The notes under the pieces were generated by a model. It was not told the DNA's origin and did not search any database. It was given only the letters and a program-made list of their open reading frames with translations. From positions 1,116,001 to 1,180,000 of the forward strand of contig NZ_JAPNKA010000001.1 in assembly GCF_026626635.1 (NCBI RefSeq): DNA of 64,000 nucleotides, read 5' to 3'. Position 1 is the first letter of the stretch; each line of letters begins with the position of its first letter. Positions 38,323 through 46,060 of the stretch are shown here, piece by piece. Made by a program: the position numbers and the translations under genes. The stretch is from Archangium lansingense (GTDB lineage Bacteria > Myxococcota > Myxococcia > Myxococcales > Myxococcaceae).

Positions 38323-38796
38323 CTAGGCCACCAGCCCCAGCAGGCGCGCATCGTTGATGATGCGGTTGCCGTCCACCTTCAGGCGGCTGGTGAGGAAGGG
38401 CGCGATGTCATCCGCCCTCTTGTGCAGGCGCGCGTAGTTGTTGTCGTAGATGCGCGTCACGATGAGCTGGGCCGAGGCGATGATGCGCTGGAGGTTGTGC
38501 TGCAGCTCGTTGCCCTCCATGAGGAGGTGGAGCTCGCAGATGTACTTGCGGTTCTCCTCCAGCAGCTTGAAGAGGCCCTTGCGCTGCTCGCCGTTGGGCA
38601 CCCGGGCCTTGGCCCCCGTGGTGACGACGACGGAGAGCTGCTGGCGGTACGCCTCGTAGGACTCGCGGAAGCGCTTGTCCACCACGAACAGATCCTGCGG
38701 GCTGGGCGGCTGCTCCCAGCGGATGAAGAAGACCTTGTTGATAAGGCCCGTCTTGAAGTTCGGAGGGGTAGGAGTAGCAGTAGCGAAAGCGTTCAT
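38323..38796 (-). CDS. Hypothetical helical protein
   Basis: 157 residues, no signal peptide or membrane helix. The N-terminal part NKVFFIRWEQPPSPQDLFVVD looks like a beta strand plus helix. The rest is mostly helical, with GEQRKGLFKLLEENRKYICELHLLMEG and QRIIASAQLIVTRIYD. I do not recognise the family. A ribosome site (GGGAGTGATG) precedes the start. The 275 bases between this gene and the divergent PAP2 gene hold no other feature I can support. Confidence 0.65.
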   Translation of the reverse strand: MNAFATATPTPPNFKTGLINKVFFIRWEQPPSPQDLFVVDKRFRESYEAYRQQLSVVVTTGAKARVPNGEQRKGLFKLLEENRKYICELHLLMEGNELQHNLQRIIASAQLIVTRIYDNNYARLHKRADDIAPFLTSRLKVDGNRIINDARLLGLVA

Positions 38797-39071
38797 GGGA
38801 CATCACTCCCAAGAGGTGGCCGGGATGAGGGCGCCCGGAAAAGTTATTCCGAGCGGCTGACGTGCCCGGCTCGCTCACAACAGGGTGCGGCCAATCTGGT
38901 GATCGAGCGCCTCAATCCCAAGCCCCACCTGGGGCCGTCTGCCGTCGAGAACACGAATGGACGGGGCGCAGTGTCCAGGGGTGCACGGAATCGCGGTGCG
39001 CTGGAGGACGGCGGGGTCGCCAAGACTCCGCACAGGTGGGAGCACTCCCGGTGTGTGACCATAGTGGGCGC

Positions 39072-39818
39072 ATGCAACTCGCACCGAGGGAGTTATGGGT
39101 GCGCTTCCACGGGAAGCTGGGAGCCGACGGGATTGGTCTGCTGGCCACGCTGTTGACGCTGGCGGCGGTGGGGCTGGGTTTCATCGGGCTGTCGGACGAG
39201 GTGCGAGAGCAGGAGACGCAGCACTTCGACGAGCGTGTGCTGCTGTCGCTGAGGCGCGCGGACAACCCGGAGGAGCCGCGCGGCCCGAGGTGGCTGGCCG
39301 AGGCGGCTCGGGACGTGACGGCGCTGGGCAGCGTGTCGGTGCTGACGCTGGTGGTGTGCGCGGTCGCGGGCTTCCTGGTGCTGGTGCGGCGCTGGAGGTC
39401 GCTGGCGCTGGTGGTGGGCTCGACGGTGGGCGGGGCGCTGGTGAACACGCTGCTCAAGAGCTTGTTCGCCCGGCCGAGGCCCACGGTGGTGCCGCACCTC
39501 ACGCACGTGCTGACGGAGAGCTTTCCCAGCGGGCACGCGATGCTGTCGGCGATCGTCTACCTGACGCTGGGGGCGTTGCTGGCGCAGCTCGTCGAGCGGC
39601 GGTGGCTGCGGGCGTACCTGGTGGGCGTGGCGCTGTCACTCACGCTGCTCGTTGGCCTGACGAGGGTGTACCTCGGGGTGCACTACCCGACGGACGTGCT
39701 GGGCGGGTGGATGGCGGGGCTGGCCTGGGCGCTGCTGACGGCCTTGCTGGCCCGAGCCGTCAAGCGTCGCAGCCCCGGGTTGCGAGAAGAGTCCCGGGGA
39801 GAGACCGCGCCCTCATGA
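39072..39818 (+). CDS. PAP2-family phosphatase
   Basis: 248 residues with about six membrane helices. The three phosphatase motifs are present: KSLFARPRP, SFPSGHAM and TRVYLGVHYPTDVLGG, with the two catalytic His residues in the last two. Family members dephosphorylate phosphatidic acid, undecaprenyl pyrophosphate or similar lipids at the outer face of the inner membrane. The N-terminal loop insert around RRADNPEEPRGPRW is family-typical. ATG at 39072 lies 8 bases after CATAGT, so the message may have almost no leader. The stop overlaps that of the opposing kinase gene by six bases. Confidence 0.92.
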   Translation: MQLAPRELWVRFHGKLGADGIGLLATLLTLAAVGLGFIGLSDEVREQETQHFDERVLLSLRRADNPEEPRGPRWLAEAARDVTALGSVSVLTLVVCAVAGFLVLVRRWRSLALVVGSTVGGALVNTLLKSLFARPRPTVVPHLTHVLTESFPSGHAMLSAIVYLTLGALLAQLVERRWLRAYLVGVALSLTLLVGLTRVYLGVHYPTDVLGGWMAGLAWALLTALLARAVKRRSPGLREESRGETAPS

Positions 39819-41081
39819 GCCGGAGTACAAGGGCCCGTGGGGGCGCACGGGCAAGCGGATGCAGAAGGCCACGCCCTTGGGGTGGTTGTCCTCCACCCAG
39901 AGCCACCCGCCGTGAGCCTGGACGGCGCGGCGGCAGAAGGCGAGCGCGAGTCGGTTGCTGCCCTCGGCGCGCCCGGAGCTGGGCGTGTGGGCGTCGGGCA
40001 GGTGGGCCTCGAAGAGGTGAGCGCGCGCAGCGGGGGCGATGGCGGGGCCCTCGTCGCGCACGCGCAGCTCCAGCAGACCGGGCTCGGGGTTGGAGGCCTC
40101 GAGCGTCACCCGGCTGCTGCCCAGTGCGGTGTATTGGAAGGAGTTGTCCAGCAGGTTGACGAGCGTACGGCGCAGCAGCTCCCGGTCCGCGGTGATGAGG
40201 GGCTCCACCAGCTTGGCGGACTGGGTGAAGCGGCGCGGAGAGCTCACCAGACGCTGTTGGAAGTCACGCGCGACCTCGGACAGCAGCACGTGGGCGTCGA
40301 ACTGCGAGGTGTTGAGGGGGAGGGTAGTCTCGTCGCCGCTCGCGTCCAGCAGGTTGGACGTGGTGCGGTGCAGGGTGTCGGCCGCGTCGCGGATGTCGCG
40401 CGAGGCGCGCAGCACGTCTTCCGGCAGGTGCGGGCGGTAGAGCGTGAAGGCGGCATTGGTGAGGATGCTGGCCAGGGGCGCCTTGAAGTCGCGCATCACC
40501 TTGTGGAGCAGCTCATCCTTCTGGTTCTGGATGTGGGCGAGGGTGTCGCGCTGCGAGCGCAGCTCCTCCTCACGCCGCTCTAGCTCGCGTACTCGCAGGC
40601 GCAGCAGCAGCTGGGCCTCCACCTGGCGTCCGAGCACGGCCAGCGCGTACTGCTGGGCGGGGGTGAGCCGGCGCGGCTCATGGTCGATGACGCACAGGGT
40701 GCCCATGTTGAGGCCGGCCGCGCCCCTGATGGGGATGCCGGCGTAGAAGCGCACATGCGGTCCCCCGGTGACGAGCGGGTTGTCATGGAAGCGCTCGTCA
40801 TTGTGGGAGTCCTCCACCATGAAGAGCTCCTCGCCGAGGATGGCATGGGCGCAGAAGGCCAGCTCGCGCGGCGTCTCGGGAGCCTCCAGCCCGACGCGGG
40901 ACTTGAACCACTGCCGATAGTGGTCCACCAGGGACACCAGGGCGATGGGCGTTTCGCACAGCTGCGAGGCGAGGCGCGTCAGGTCGTCGAAGCCGACCTC
41001 GGGCAGCGTGTCGAGGATCTCGAGGTTATCCAGCGCGGCGAGGCGCGCTTCCTCCTGGGGATGCGGGGGGGCTACCTTCAT
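39813..41081 (-). CDS. GAF-domain histidine-kinase-like protein lacking the phospho-acceptor His
   Basis: 422 residues. A GAF domain (residues 20-160) has LCETPIALVSLVDHYRQWFKS and GTLCVIDHEPRRL, as in many phytochrome-like and PleD-type sensors. A coiled coil leads to the dimerisation helix, where the usual HExxxPL box reads MRDFKAPL: the His position is Arg. The ATPase domain keeps an N-box (LVNLLDNSFQYT) but the G1 box is DEGPAI rather than DxGxGI and later Gly-rich motifs are weak. The protein may be a non-catalytic partner. Ribosome site GGAGAAC precedes the ATG at 41081. Confidence 0.85.
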   Translation of the reverse strand: MKVAPPHPQEEARLAALDNLEILDTLPEVGFDDLTRLASQLCETPIALVSLVDHYRQWFKSRVGLEAPETPRELAFCAHAILGEELFMVEDSHNDERFHDNPLVTGGPHVRFYAGIPIRGAAGLNMGTLCVIDHEPRRLTPAQQYALAVLGRQVEAQLLLRLRVRELERREEELRSQRDTLAHIQNQKDELLHKVMRDFKAPLASILTNAAFTLYRPHLPEDVLRASRDIRDAADTLHRTTSNLLDASGDETTLPLNTSQFDAHVLLSEVARDFQQRLVSSPRRFTQSAKLVEPLITADRELLRRTLVNLLDNSFQYTALGSSRVTLEASNPEPGLLELRVRDEGPAIAPAARAHLFEAHLPDAHTPSSGRAEGSNRLALAFCRRAVQAHGGWLWVEDNHPKGVAFCIRLPVRPHGPLYSGS

Positions 41082-41209
41082 GGGTTCGTTCTCCGGAGAG
41101 GAGACTCGCGCCAACCATGCCCGACCACATGGAGGCTTCCCAGGACTTCCTGGGCGGGGCGCCCCTGTCCGACCGTGGCCCTCTGGCGGGGGGAGGAGGG
41201 GGGCGAGGG

Positions 41210-41833
41210 TCAGGACTGCGGCTCGGGGTCCTCCGGGGTCCGCTCCTGTTCCATCTTCTTGCGCCACTCCTTCAGTCCCTCGACGAGGGAGAAGGGGTGG
41301 AAGGCGAGGTGGTCGATGTTGCGATGGTACGCCGCGAGATAGGGCTCGCCCCCGAGCTGGATGACGGCCTGTGAGGGTCGCTCGGGCAGACTGTAGAACC
41401 AGGCCCGGGCCTGTTCCCGGGTGTCGAAGGTGGCCGCCGGCGGAGGTGGACGGCCGTCCTTCATCATCTCCTCGAGATGGAACTCGATGCCTGGAGTGGA
41501 GGGCATCGTGCGGTCGTTGGTGTCTCGCCGATAGTAGACGGTGTGGTATTTGTCCGCGATCAGCACCGCGGCCCTACAGGGTGGTTTGGGGTGGTTCTTC
41601 AGCCACGCCTCCGCCTCATCGCGCGTCGCGAAAGAGGCGATGACCATCTGTGGCCCTTCTGTCTTGAGATCCTGTCGATAGTCCACGAAGTCATACTGCT
41701 GGCCCGTCGTCTCGATGAATCGGAGAGCCTCGGCTGCGGTGAAAAGCAGCTCCTTCTCCTCCTCGGACTCGGTCTTCTCAAGAATCAGGCCGAGGAGATT
41801 GATTGCCTCGAAAGTGGGGGCTTCATCTTTCAT
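41210..41833 (-). CDS. Soluble partner protein, cassette A
   Basis: 207 residues, no signal peptide. Two copies of a module of about 70 residues are visible: MVIASFATRDEAEAWLKNHP with VLIADKYHTVYY, and AATFDTREQARAWFYSLPER with VIQLGGEPYLAAYHRN. The N-terminal helix is EAINLLGLILEKTESEEEKE. Nearly all of it recurs in the second cassette (42648-43271). The gene is 40 bases downstream of the cassette A lipoprotein gene on the same strand. No named family; it could be the cytosolic immunity or effector partner of the lipoprotein (inference). Confidence 0.7.
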   Translation of the reverse strand: MKDEAPTFEAINLLGLILEKTESEEEKELLFTAAEALRFIETTGQQYDFVDYRQDLKTEGPQMVIASFATRDEAEAWLKNHPKPPCRAAVLIADKYHTVYYRRDTNDRTMPSTPGIEFHLEEMMKDGRPPPPAATFDTREQARAWFYSLPERPSQAVIQLGGEPYLAAYHRNIDHLAFHPFSLVEGLKEWRKKMEQERTPEDPEPQS

Positions 41834-41873
41834 GTGATGCCTTGGTGATGGAGTGAGAAGCCGACAGGGCTCA

Positions 41874-42464
41874 TCAAGATGCCAGAAGCACTGCGGGCGC
41901 AAGGACCACGAGCCCCGCTCCGGCGGAAACCGCGACGAAGGCCACTCCGGCGATGACGACAATGCTGCCCACCAGAATGCCCTGGTGATGGCGTTTCAAC
42001 CAGTCGACGGCTTCGTCCACGGCCGAGAACTCCTGGCGTTGGCGGCCCTCCAACTCCCGGCAGTCAGCGTAGGCTTGTTTGCATTGAGTGGTGCACCACT
42101 CCAGCTTTCCGCCCTCTCCCCTTCCCCCGGACTTGATGTGTCCGAATCCCCGAGGCAGAGGGCGGCTCATGCACATCTTGATGCACTGGTCGTTCTCCGC
42201 ATCACAGTCACGCTGGTAGGTCTTCGCGACGCGCACGATGCGTCCGTACGTCGATGCACGGGCGCTCGTGGGAAACCGGTACCACGAGAGGTCGAACTCC
42301 TCGGCATGCTGCCAGTGCTCGGTGACCTGGCCGCTGGGCGACTCCTCGAGGACGAGCACGTAGCGGGTGAGTTCCTCGGCGGCGGGAGCGACGGCGGAGT
42401 GGGTGGTGCTGCACGAGGCGAGCAGCAGGCAGAGGGTCGAGGCGATGAGTCTTGCGGGAGCCAT
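41874..42464 (-). CDS. Cys-rich lipoprotein with hydrophobic C-terminus, cassette A
   Basis: 196 residues. Lipobox LASC, then RYVLVLEESPSGQVTEHW. Six Cys follow in a RDC..DQCIKMC and WCTTQCKQAYADC pattern. The end is DWLKRHHQGILVGS and a long hydrophobic stretch with Ala/Val/Gly (VVIAGVAFVAVSAGAG and LAPAVLLAS) where the protein stops. The pattern matches the N-terminal delivery part of larger myxobacterial lipoproteins that carry a toxic domain after the hydrophobic hairpin, but here nothing follows. That comparison is from memory of family layout, so role remains open. Confidence 0.7.
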   Translation of the reverse strand: MAPARLIASTLCLLLASCSTTHSAVAPAAEELTRYVLVLEESPSGQVTEHWQHAEEFDLSWYRFPTSARASTYGRIVRVAKTYQRDCDAENDQCIKMCMSRPLPRGFGHIKSGGRGEGGKLEWCTTQCKQAYADCRELEGRQRQEFSAVDEAVDWLKRHHQGILVGSIVVIAGVAFVAVSAGAGLVVLAPAVLLAS

Positions 42465-42531
42465 GCGGGTCTTCAGGTGGGAGGGCGGGTAGCACGGCGT
42501 GCCACTCGCCTCAACACTTGTCCCTCGGGCT

Positions 42532-42605
42532 CGCGTGTGGAGACCCTGCTGGGCGCCATCGCCGCGCGCATCCAGGACTCCTTCCGGCTCGGGCTCAAGC
42601 TGCTG
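42532..42605 (+). repeat. 74-bp fragment duplicated from the downstream PAS kinase gene
   Basis: 42532-42605 matches 45124-45197 inside the PAS-kinase gene with about six differences; both read CTGCTGGGCGCCATCGCCGC at the start. The fragment is flanked on one side by the cassette A promoter and on the other by the end of cassette B. It does not encode anything by itself. Confidence 0.85.
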
Positions 42606-42647
42606 TCCACCCGTGGACCTCCGGCGGGGGGAGGAGGGGGGCGAGGG

Positions 42648-43271
42648 TCAGGACTGCGGCTCGGGGTCCTCGGGCACCTTCTTCTCGTTCAGTGTCTTGC
42701 GCCACTCCTCGAACCGCTCGAAGAGGGAGAAGGGGTGGAAGGCGAGGTGGTCGATGTTGCGATGGTACGCCGCGAGATAGGGCTCGCCCCCGAGCTGGAT
42801 GACGGCCTGTGAGGGCCGCTCGGGCAGGCCGTAGAACCAGGCCCGGGCCTGCTCCCGGGTGTCGAAGCTGGCCACCGGAGGAGGAGGACGGCCGTCCTTC
42901 ATCATCTCCTCGAAGTGGTACTCGATGGAGTGGGTGGAGACCAGCTTGCGGAAGTTGTCATCACGGTCATACATGACGACGTGGTACTGGTCCGCGATCA
43001 GCACGAGGGCCATGTAGGGCGGTTTGGGGTGGTTCTTCAGCCATGCTTCCGCCTCTTCGCGCGTTGTGAAAGAGGCGATCACCATCTCGGGCCCTTCTGT
43101 CTTGAGCTCCTGGCGGTAGTCGTCGAGTTCATACCGTTGGCCCGTTGTAATGATGAATTGGAGCGCATCGGCCGCAGTGAGAAGCAACTCTTTCTCCTCG
43201 GCGGACTCGGTCTTCTCATGAATCAAGCCAAGAAGATTGATGGCTTCGAAGACGGGGCTTTTGGGTCTCAT
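42648..43271 (-). CDS. Soluble partner protein, cassette B
   Basis: 207 residues, a close paralogue of the 41210-41833 product. The two internal modules are MVIASFTTREEAEAWLKNHP with VLIADQYHVVMYDRD and VASFDTREQARAWFYGLPER with VIQLGGEPYLAAYHRN. The second module and the C-terminus (EDPEPQS) are nearly identical in the two copies; most differences lie in the first module and in the stretch linking the modules (MPSTPGIEFHLEE in A, LVSTHSIEYHFEE in B). The pattern of one conserved and one varied half would suit a recognition protein, but this is inference from two sequences only. It lies 36 bases after the cassette B lipoprotein gene. Confidence 0.7.
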   Translation of the reverse strand: MRPKSPVFEAINLLGLIHEKTESAEEKELLLTAADALQFIITTGQRYELDDYRQELKTEGPEMVIASFTTREEAEAWLKNHPKPPYMALVLIADQYHVVMYDRDDNFRKLVSTHSIEYHFEEMMKDGRPPPPVASFDTREQARAWFYGLPERPSQAVIQLGGEPYLAAYHRNIDHLAFHPFSLFERFEEWRKTLNEKKVPEDPEPQS

Positions 43272-43307
43272 ATGATGCCTCGGTGATGTGGAGCTGAGCA
43301 GGGCTCG

Positions 43308-43898
43308 TCAGGATGCCAGGAGCACCGTGGGTGCGAGGACCACGAGCCCCGCTCCGGCGGAAACCGTGACGAAGGCAACCCCGGCGATGACGACAATGCT
43401 GCCCACCAGCAGGCCCTGGTGATGGCGCTTCAACCAGTCGATGGCTTCGTCCACGGCCGAGAACTCCTGGCGCTGACGGCCCTCCAACTCCAGGCAGTCA
43501 TCGTAGGCTTGTTGGCATTGCTCGCGGCACCACTGATCCTTTCCACCCATCTTCCGCCCTCCAGATCTGATGTGTCCGAACCCCCGAGGCAGAGGGCGGC
43601 TCATGCACATGTCGATGCATTGGTCTTTCTCCGCATCACAGTCACGCTGGTAGGTCTTCGCTACGCGCACGATGCGTCCATACGTCGATGCACGGGCGCT
43701 CGTGGGAAACGGGTACCACGAAAGGTCGAACTCCTCGGCATGCCGCCAGTGCTCGGTGACCTGGCCGCCGGGCGACTCCTCGAGGACGAGCACATAGCGG
43801 GTGAGCTCCTCGGCGGCAGGAGCGGCGCCGGAGCGGGTGGTGCTGCACGAGGCGAGCAGCAGGCAGAGGGTCGAGGCGATGAGTCTTGCGGGAGCCAT
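43308..43898 (-). CDS. Cys-rich lipoprotein with hydrophobic C-terminus, cassette B
   Basis: 196 residues, the same length as the cassette A protein and nearly the same throughout: lipobox LASC, RYVLVLEESPGGQVTEHW, six Cys in the same spacing, and the terminal Ala/Val/Gly hydrophobic stretch ending LAPTVLLAS. The main differences are in the Gly-rich linker (GHIRSGGRKMGGKDQWC) between the Cys clusters. Start at 43898 corresponds to the cassette A start; the frame runs open to 44006 but without a matching extension in cassette A. The upstream sequence (43899-43970) is also conserved with that of cassette A, so the promoter was duplicated too. Confidence 0.7.
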   Translation of the reverse strand: MAPARLIASTLCLLLASCSTTRSGAAPAAEELTRYVLVLEESPGGQVTEHWRHAEEFDLSWYPFPTSARASTYGRIVRVAKTYQRDCDAEKDQCIDMCMSRPLPRGFGHIRSGGRKMGGKDQWCREQCQQAYDDCLELEGRQRQEFSAVDEAIDWLKRHHQGLLVGSIVVIAGVAFVTVSAGAGLVVLAPTVLLAS

Positions 43899-44011
43899 AC
43901 GGGTCTTCAGATGGGAGGGCGGGTAGCACGGCGTGCCACTCGCCTCAACACTTGTCCCTCGGGCTCGCGGCGCGGTGCCCGCCCCATGCGCGGCCGTGGT
44001 AGTCAAACGCC

Positions 44012-44686
44012 GTGGACGATCTCGACGCTCGCCGCCGTGAGCAGCACAAGCAGCGCCTCTCCTGGATGCCGTGGCTCTACTTCACGCTCAAGCCGCGTCA
44101 CCGCGCCTGGGCCGAGGCCTGGCAGAAGGAGGTGCAGGACAGGCTGCGCGAGCTGGAGACGGTGGAGATCGCCGAGGGCTGTTTCATCTCTCCAGACGCA
44201 AACCTGTTCGCCGAGCCGGGCCGACCCATCCGCATCATCGGCCCCGGAGTCAGCATCGCCGCCAACACCTTCGTGCACGGGCCCGTGGTGCTCGAGGCCG
44301 GCGTCAGCCTCAACGCGCGTGTCAGCCTCGATGGCGGTGCCGCCGGCATCCACATCGGCGAGGGCAGCCGCATCGCCACCGGCGCCACCCTCTATGCCTT
44401 CGACCACGGCCTCGCCCCGGATCGCCCCGTGCGCGAACAGCCCGTCACCTCCCGCGGCATCGTGCTCGGCAAGGACGTGTGGGTGGGCGCCAACGCTGGC
44501 ATCACCGATGGGGTGCGCCTCGGCGACCACTCCATTGTCGGCATGGGGGCCGTTGTCACCCGGGATGTGCCTCCCTGGGCCATCGTCGCCGGCGTCCCCG
44601 CTCGCGTCATTGGCGACCGCCGCGAGCGCCGCCGCTCCGGCACTCCCAGCGCCTCTTGGTCACCACCGGACGATTCCGATCAGTAA
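44012..44686 (+). CDS. Hexapeptide-repeat acyltransferase
   Basis: 224 residues. After a short helical N-terminus, imperfect hexapeptide repeats build a left-handed beta helix: IRIIGPGVSIAANTFVHGPVV, then IHIGEGSRIATGATLYAFDHG with the catalytic His (FDHG), then GIVLGKDVWVGANAGITDGV and HSIVGMGAVVTRDVPPWAIVAGVPARVIG. This is the maltose/galactoside O-acetyltransferase-like class. The start is a GTG at 44012. Acceptor unknown. The 3' end is Arg/Ser-rich and probably disordered. Confidence 0.9.
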   Translation: MDDLDARRREQHKQRLSWMPWLYFTLKPRHRAWAEAWQKEVQDRLRELETVEIAEGCFISPDANLFAEPGRPIRIIGPGVSIAANTFVHGPVVLEAGVSLNARVSLDGGAAGIHIGEGSRIATGATLYAFDHGLAPDRPVREQPVTSRGIVLGKDVWVGANAGITDGVRLGDHSIVGMGAVVTRDVPPWAIVAGVPARVIGDRRERRRSGTPSASWSPPDDSDQ

Positions 44687-44752
44687 CCACCGGACTTTTA
44701 CCCGGATTTCTGTCAACTCCTGAGAAACCAGCGCGATAGGAGCGTACGCGAA

Positions 44753-44783
44753 TTGACGTGATTTCATTCGTGGGCCTTATGCT
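44753..44783 (+). promoter_or_regulatory. Possible promoter of the PAS kinase gene
   Basis: TTGACG (44753-44758), 19 bases, TATGCT (44778-44783), in an AT-rich gap of 145 bases. Spacing is one to two bases longer than optimal, so confidence is modest. Two copies of ACCACCGGAC lie upstream at about 44663 and 44691. Confidence 0.4.
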
Positions 44784-44831
44784 GTGCGCCATCTCCGACT
44801 GAGCAGCTCCCCGGGGGAAAGGAGCGCGGTA

Positions 44832-46010
44832 ATGGCGTACCAGCAGCTGTCGCAGGCCATCGCCTTCGAGGACGAGCGCCAGTCGCGTGGTGCAGTGTCC
44901 CGCCTGGGCCTGCTCGCGCTCGCCGAGAGTCTGCGCTCCGGACTGTCAGCGGACGCACTGCGTTACCACTTCCTGGCCGAGCAGCTCAGCGAGGTCGTCT
45001 TCCACCTCGATGGTCAGGGCAACCTGACGTTCCTGGGCCCCACGTGGACGGCCCTCACCGGCCTGCCCGTGGAGGATGTGCTCGGCCAGCCGCTGGCGGA
45101 GATGGTGCACCCCGAGGAGCGGCCGCGTGTGGAGGCCCTGCTGGGCGCCATCGCCGCACGCATCCAGGCCTCTTTCCGGCTCGAGCTCAAGCTGCTGGCC
45201 GCTGGTGGCCCCCGGTGGGTGGAGCTGGCCGCGCACAGCTCGCCCACGGGTCAGGGCGAGGTGCTGGGCACGCTCGCGGACGTCACCGAGCGCCGGCAGC
45301 TCCAGGCTCGGCTGCAGCAGTCCGACAAGTTGGCCACCCTGGGGATGCTCGTGCCGGGCTTCACGCACGAGATGAACAACCCGCTGGCCTTCATGCTCGC
45401 CAACCTGGACTACCTGCTCTCCAGCATGGGGGACATCGCTGGCTCTGCTCCCGCCTCCCAGGTGGCCGAGTGGCGTGAGGCGGTGGGCGAGGTGCGCGAG
45501 GGCGCCGAGCGGCTGCGGCAGCTGATCGGCAACCTGCGCAGCGTCCGCTCAGAGTCCGGCCAGGGACCGGTGGACCTGAACACGCTGCTCGACTCGGTGG
45601 GGCAGCTGGTCTCCAGCACACTGCGCTCGCGCGGGCGGCTGGTGCGCGATTACGGCGCCCGGGCCCTGGTGGCTGGGAGTGGGAGCGGGCTGCGTCAGGC
45701 CCTGCTCAACCTGGTGCTCCACGCGGTGCTGTCGCTGCGCGATGGGGGCGACACGGAGGAGAACGAGGTCCGGCTGGTCACCCGCGATGCGGGTGGGGGC
45801 TTCGTGGCCGTCGAGGTGCATGACACCAGTGATGGCATCTCCCCCGAGCAGCTCTCCCAGGTCTTCGAGCCGCTCTTCACGACGCACGAGGCTCGGCCGG
45901 CGCTCTCGGTGAGCCGGGAGATCATTCGCGGGCTCGGCGGCAGCATCACGGTGATGTCCACCGTGGGCCGGGGAACCGTCTTCCGCGTGACGCTGCCGCT
46001 GGCCTCGTGA
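44832..46010 (+). CDS. PAS-domain sensor histidine kinase
   Basis: 392 residues, soluble. A PAS domain (about 45-170) has VVFHLDGQGNLTFLGPTWTAL and LAEMVHPEERPRV. The H-box is FTHEMNNPLAFM with the phospho-acceptor His. The ATPase domain has an N-box in LLNLVLHAVLSL and a G1-like DTSDGISPEQL; the late Gly box is GLGGSITVMSTVGRGT. AAAGGAG lies before the ATG at 44832. No response-regulator gene is adjacent, so this is an orphan kinase. A 74-bp piece of its PAS region is found between the two lipoprotein cassettes. Confidence 0.9.
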   Translation: MAYQQLSQAIAFEDERQSRGAVSRLGLLALAESLRSGLSADALRYHFLAEQLSEVVFHLDGQGNLTFLGPTWTALTGLPVEDVLGQPLAEMVHPEERPRVEALLGAIAARIQASFRLELKLLAAGGPRWVELAAHSSPTGQGEVLGTLADVTERRQLQARLQQSDKLATLGMLVPGFTHEMNNPLAFMLANLDYLLSSMGDIAGSAPASQVAEWREAVGEVREGAERLRQLIGNLRSVRSESGQGPVDLNTLLDSVGQLVSSTLRSRGRLVRDYGARALVAGSGSGLRQALLNLVLHAVLSLRDGGDTEENEVRLVTRDAGGGFVAVEVHDTSDGISPEQLSQVFEPLFTTHEARPALSVSREIIRGLGGSITVMSTVGRGTVFRVTLPLAS

Positions 46011-46060
46011 GTTCTTAACCTCCGGGTAGGGCCGCTGCTGGGCTCTGGCTGGAGGTGGCT

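Noticed and set aside
38862..39071. N-terminal extension of the PAP2 frame
   Set aside because: Unlike the family; the ATG at 39072 gives the normal length and topology.
42499..42802. Plus-strand ORFs across the kinase fragment between cassettes
   Set aside because: They read through the 74-bp duplicated fragment into the antisense of the partner gene; no start signal or family.
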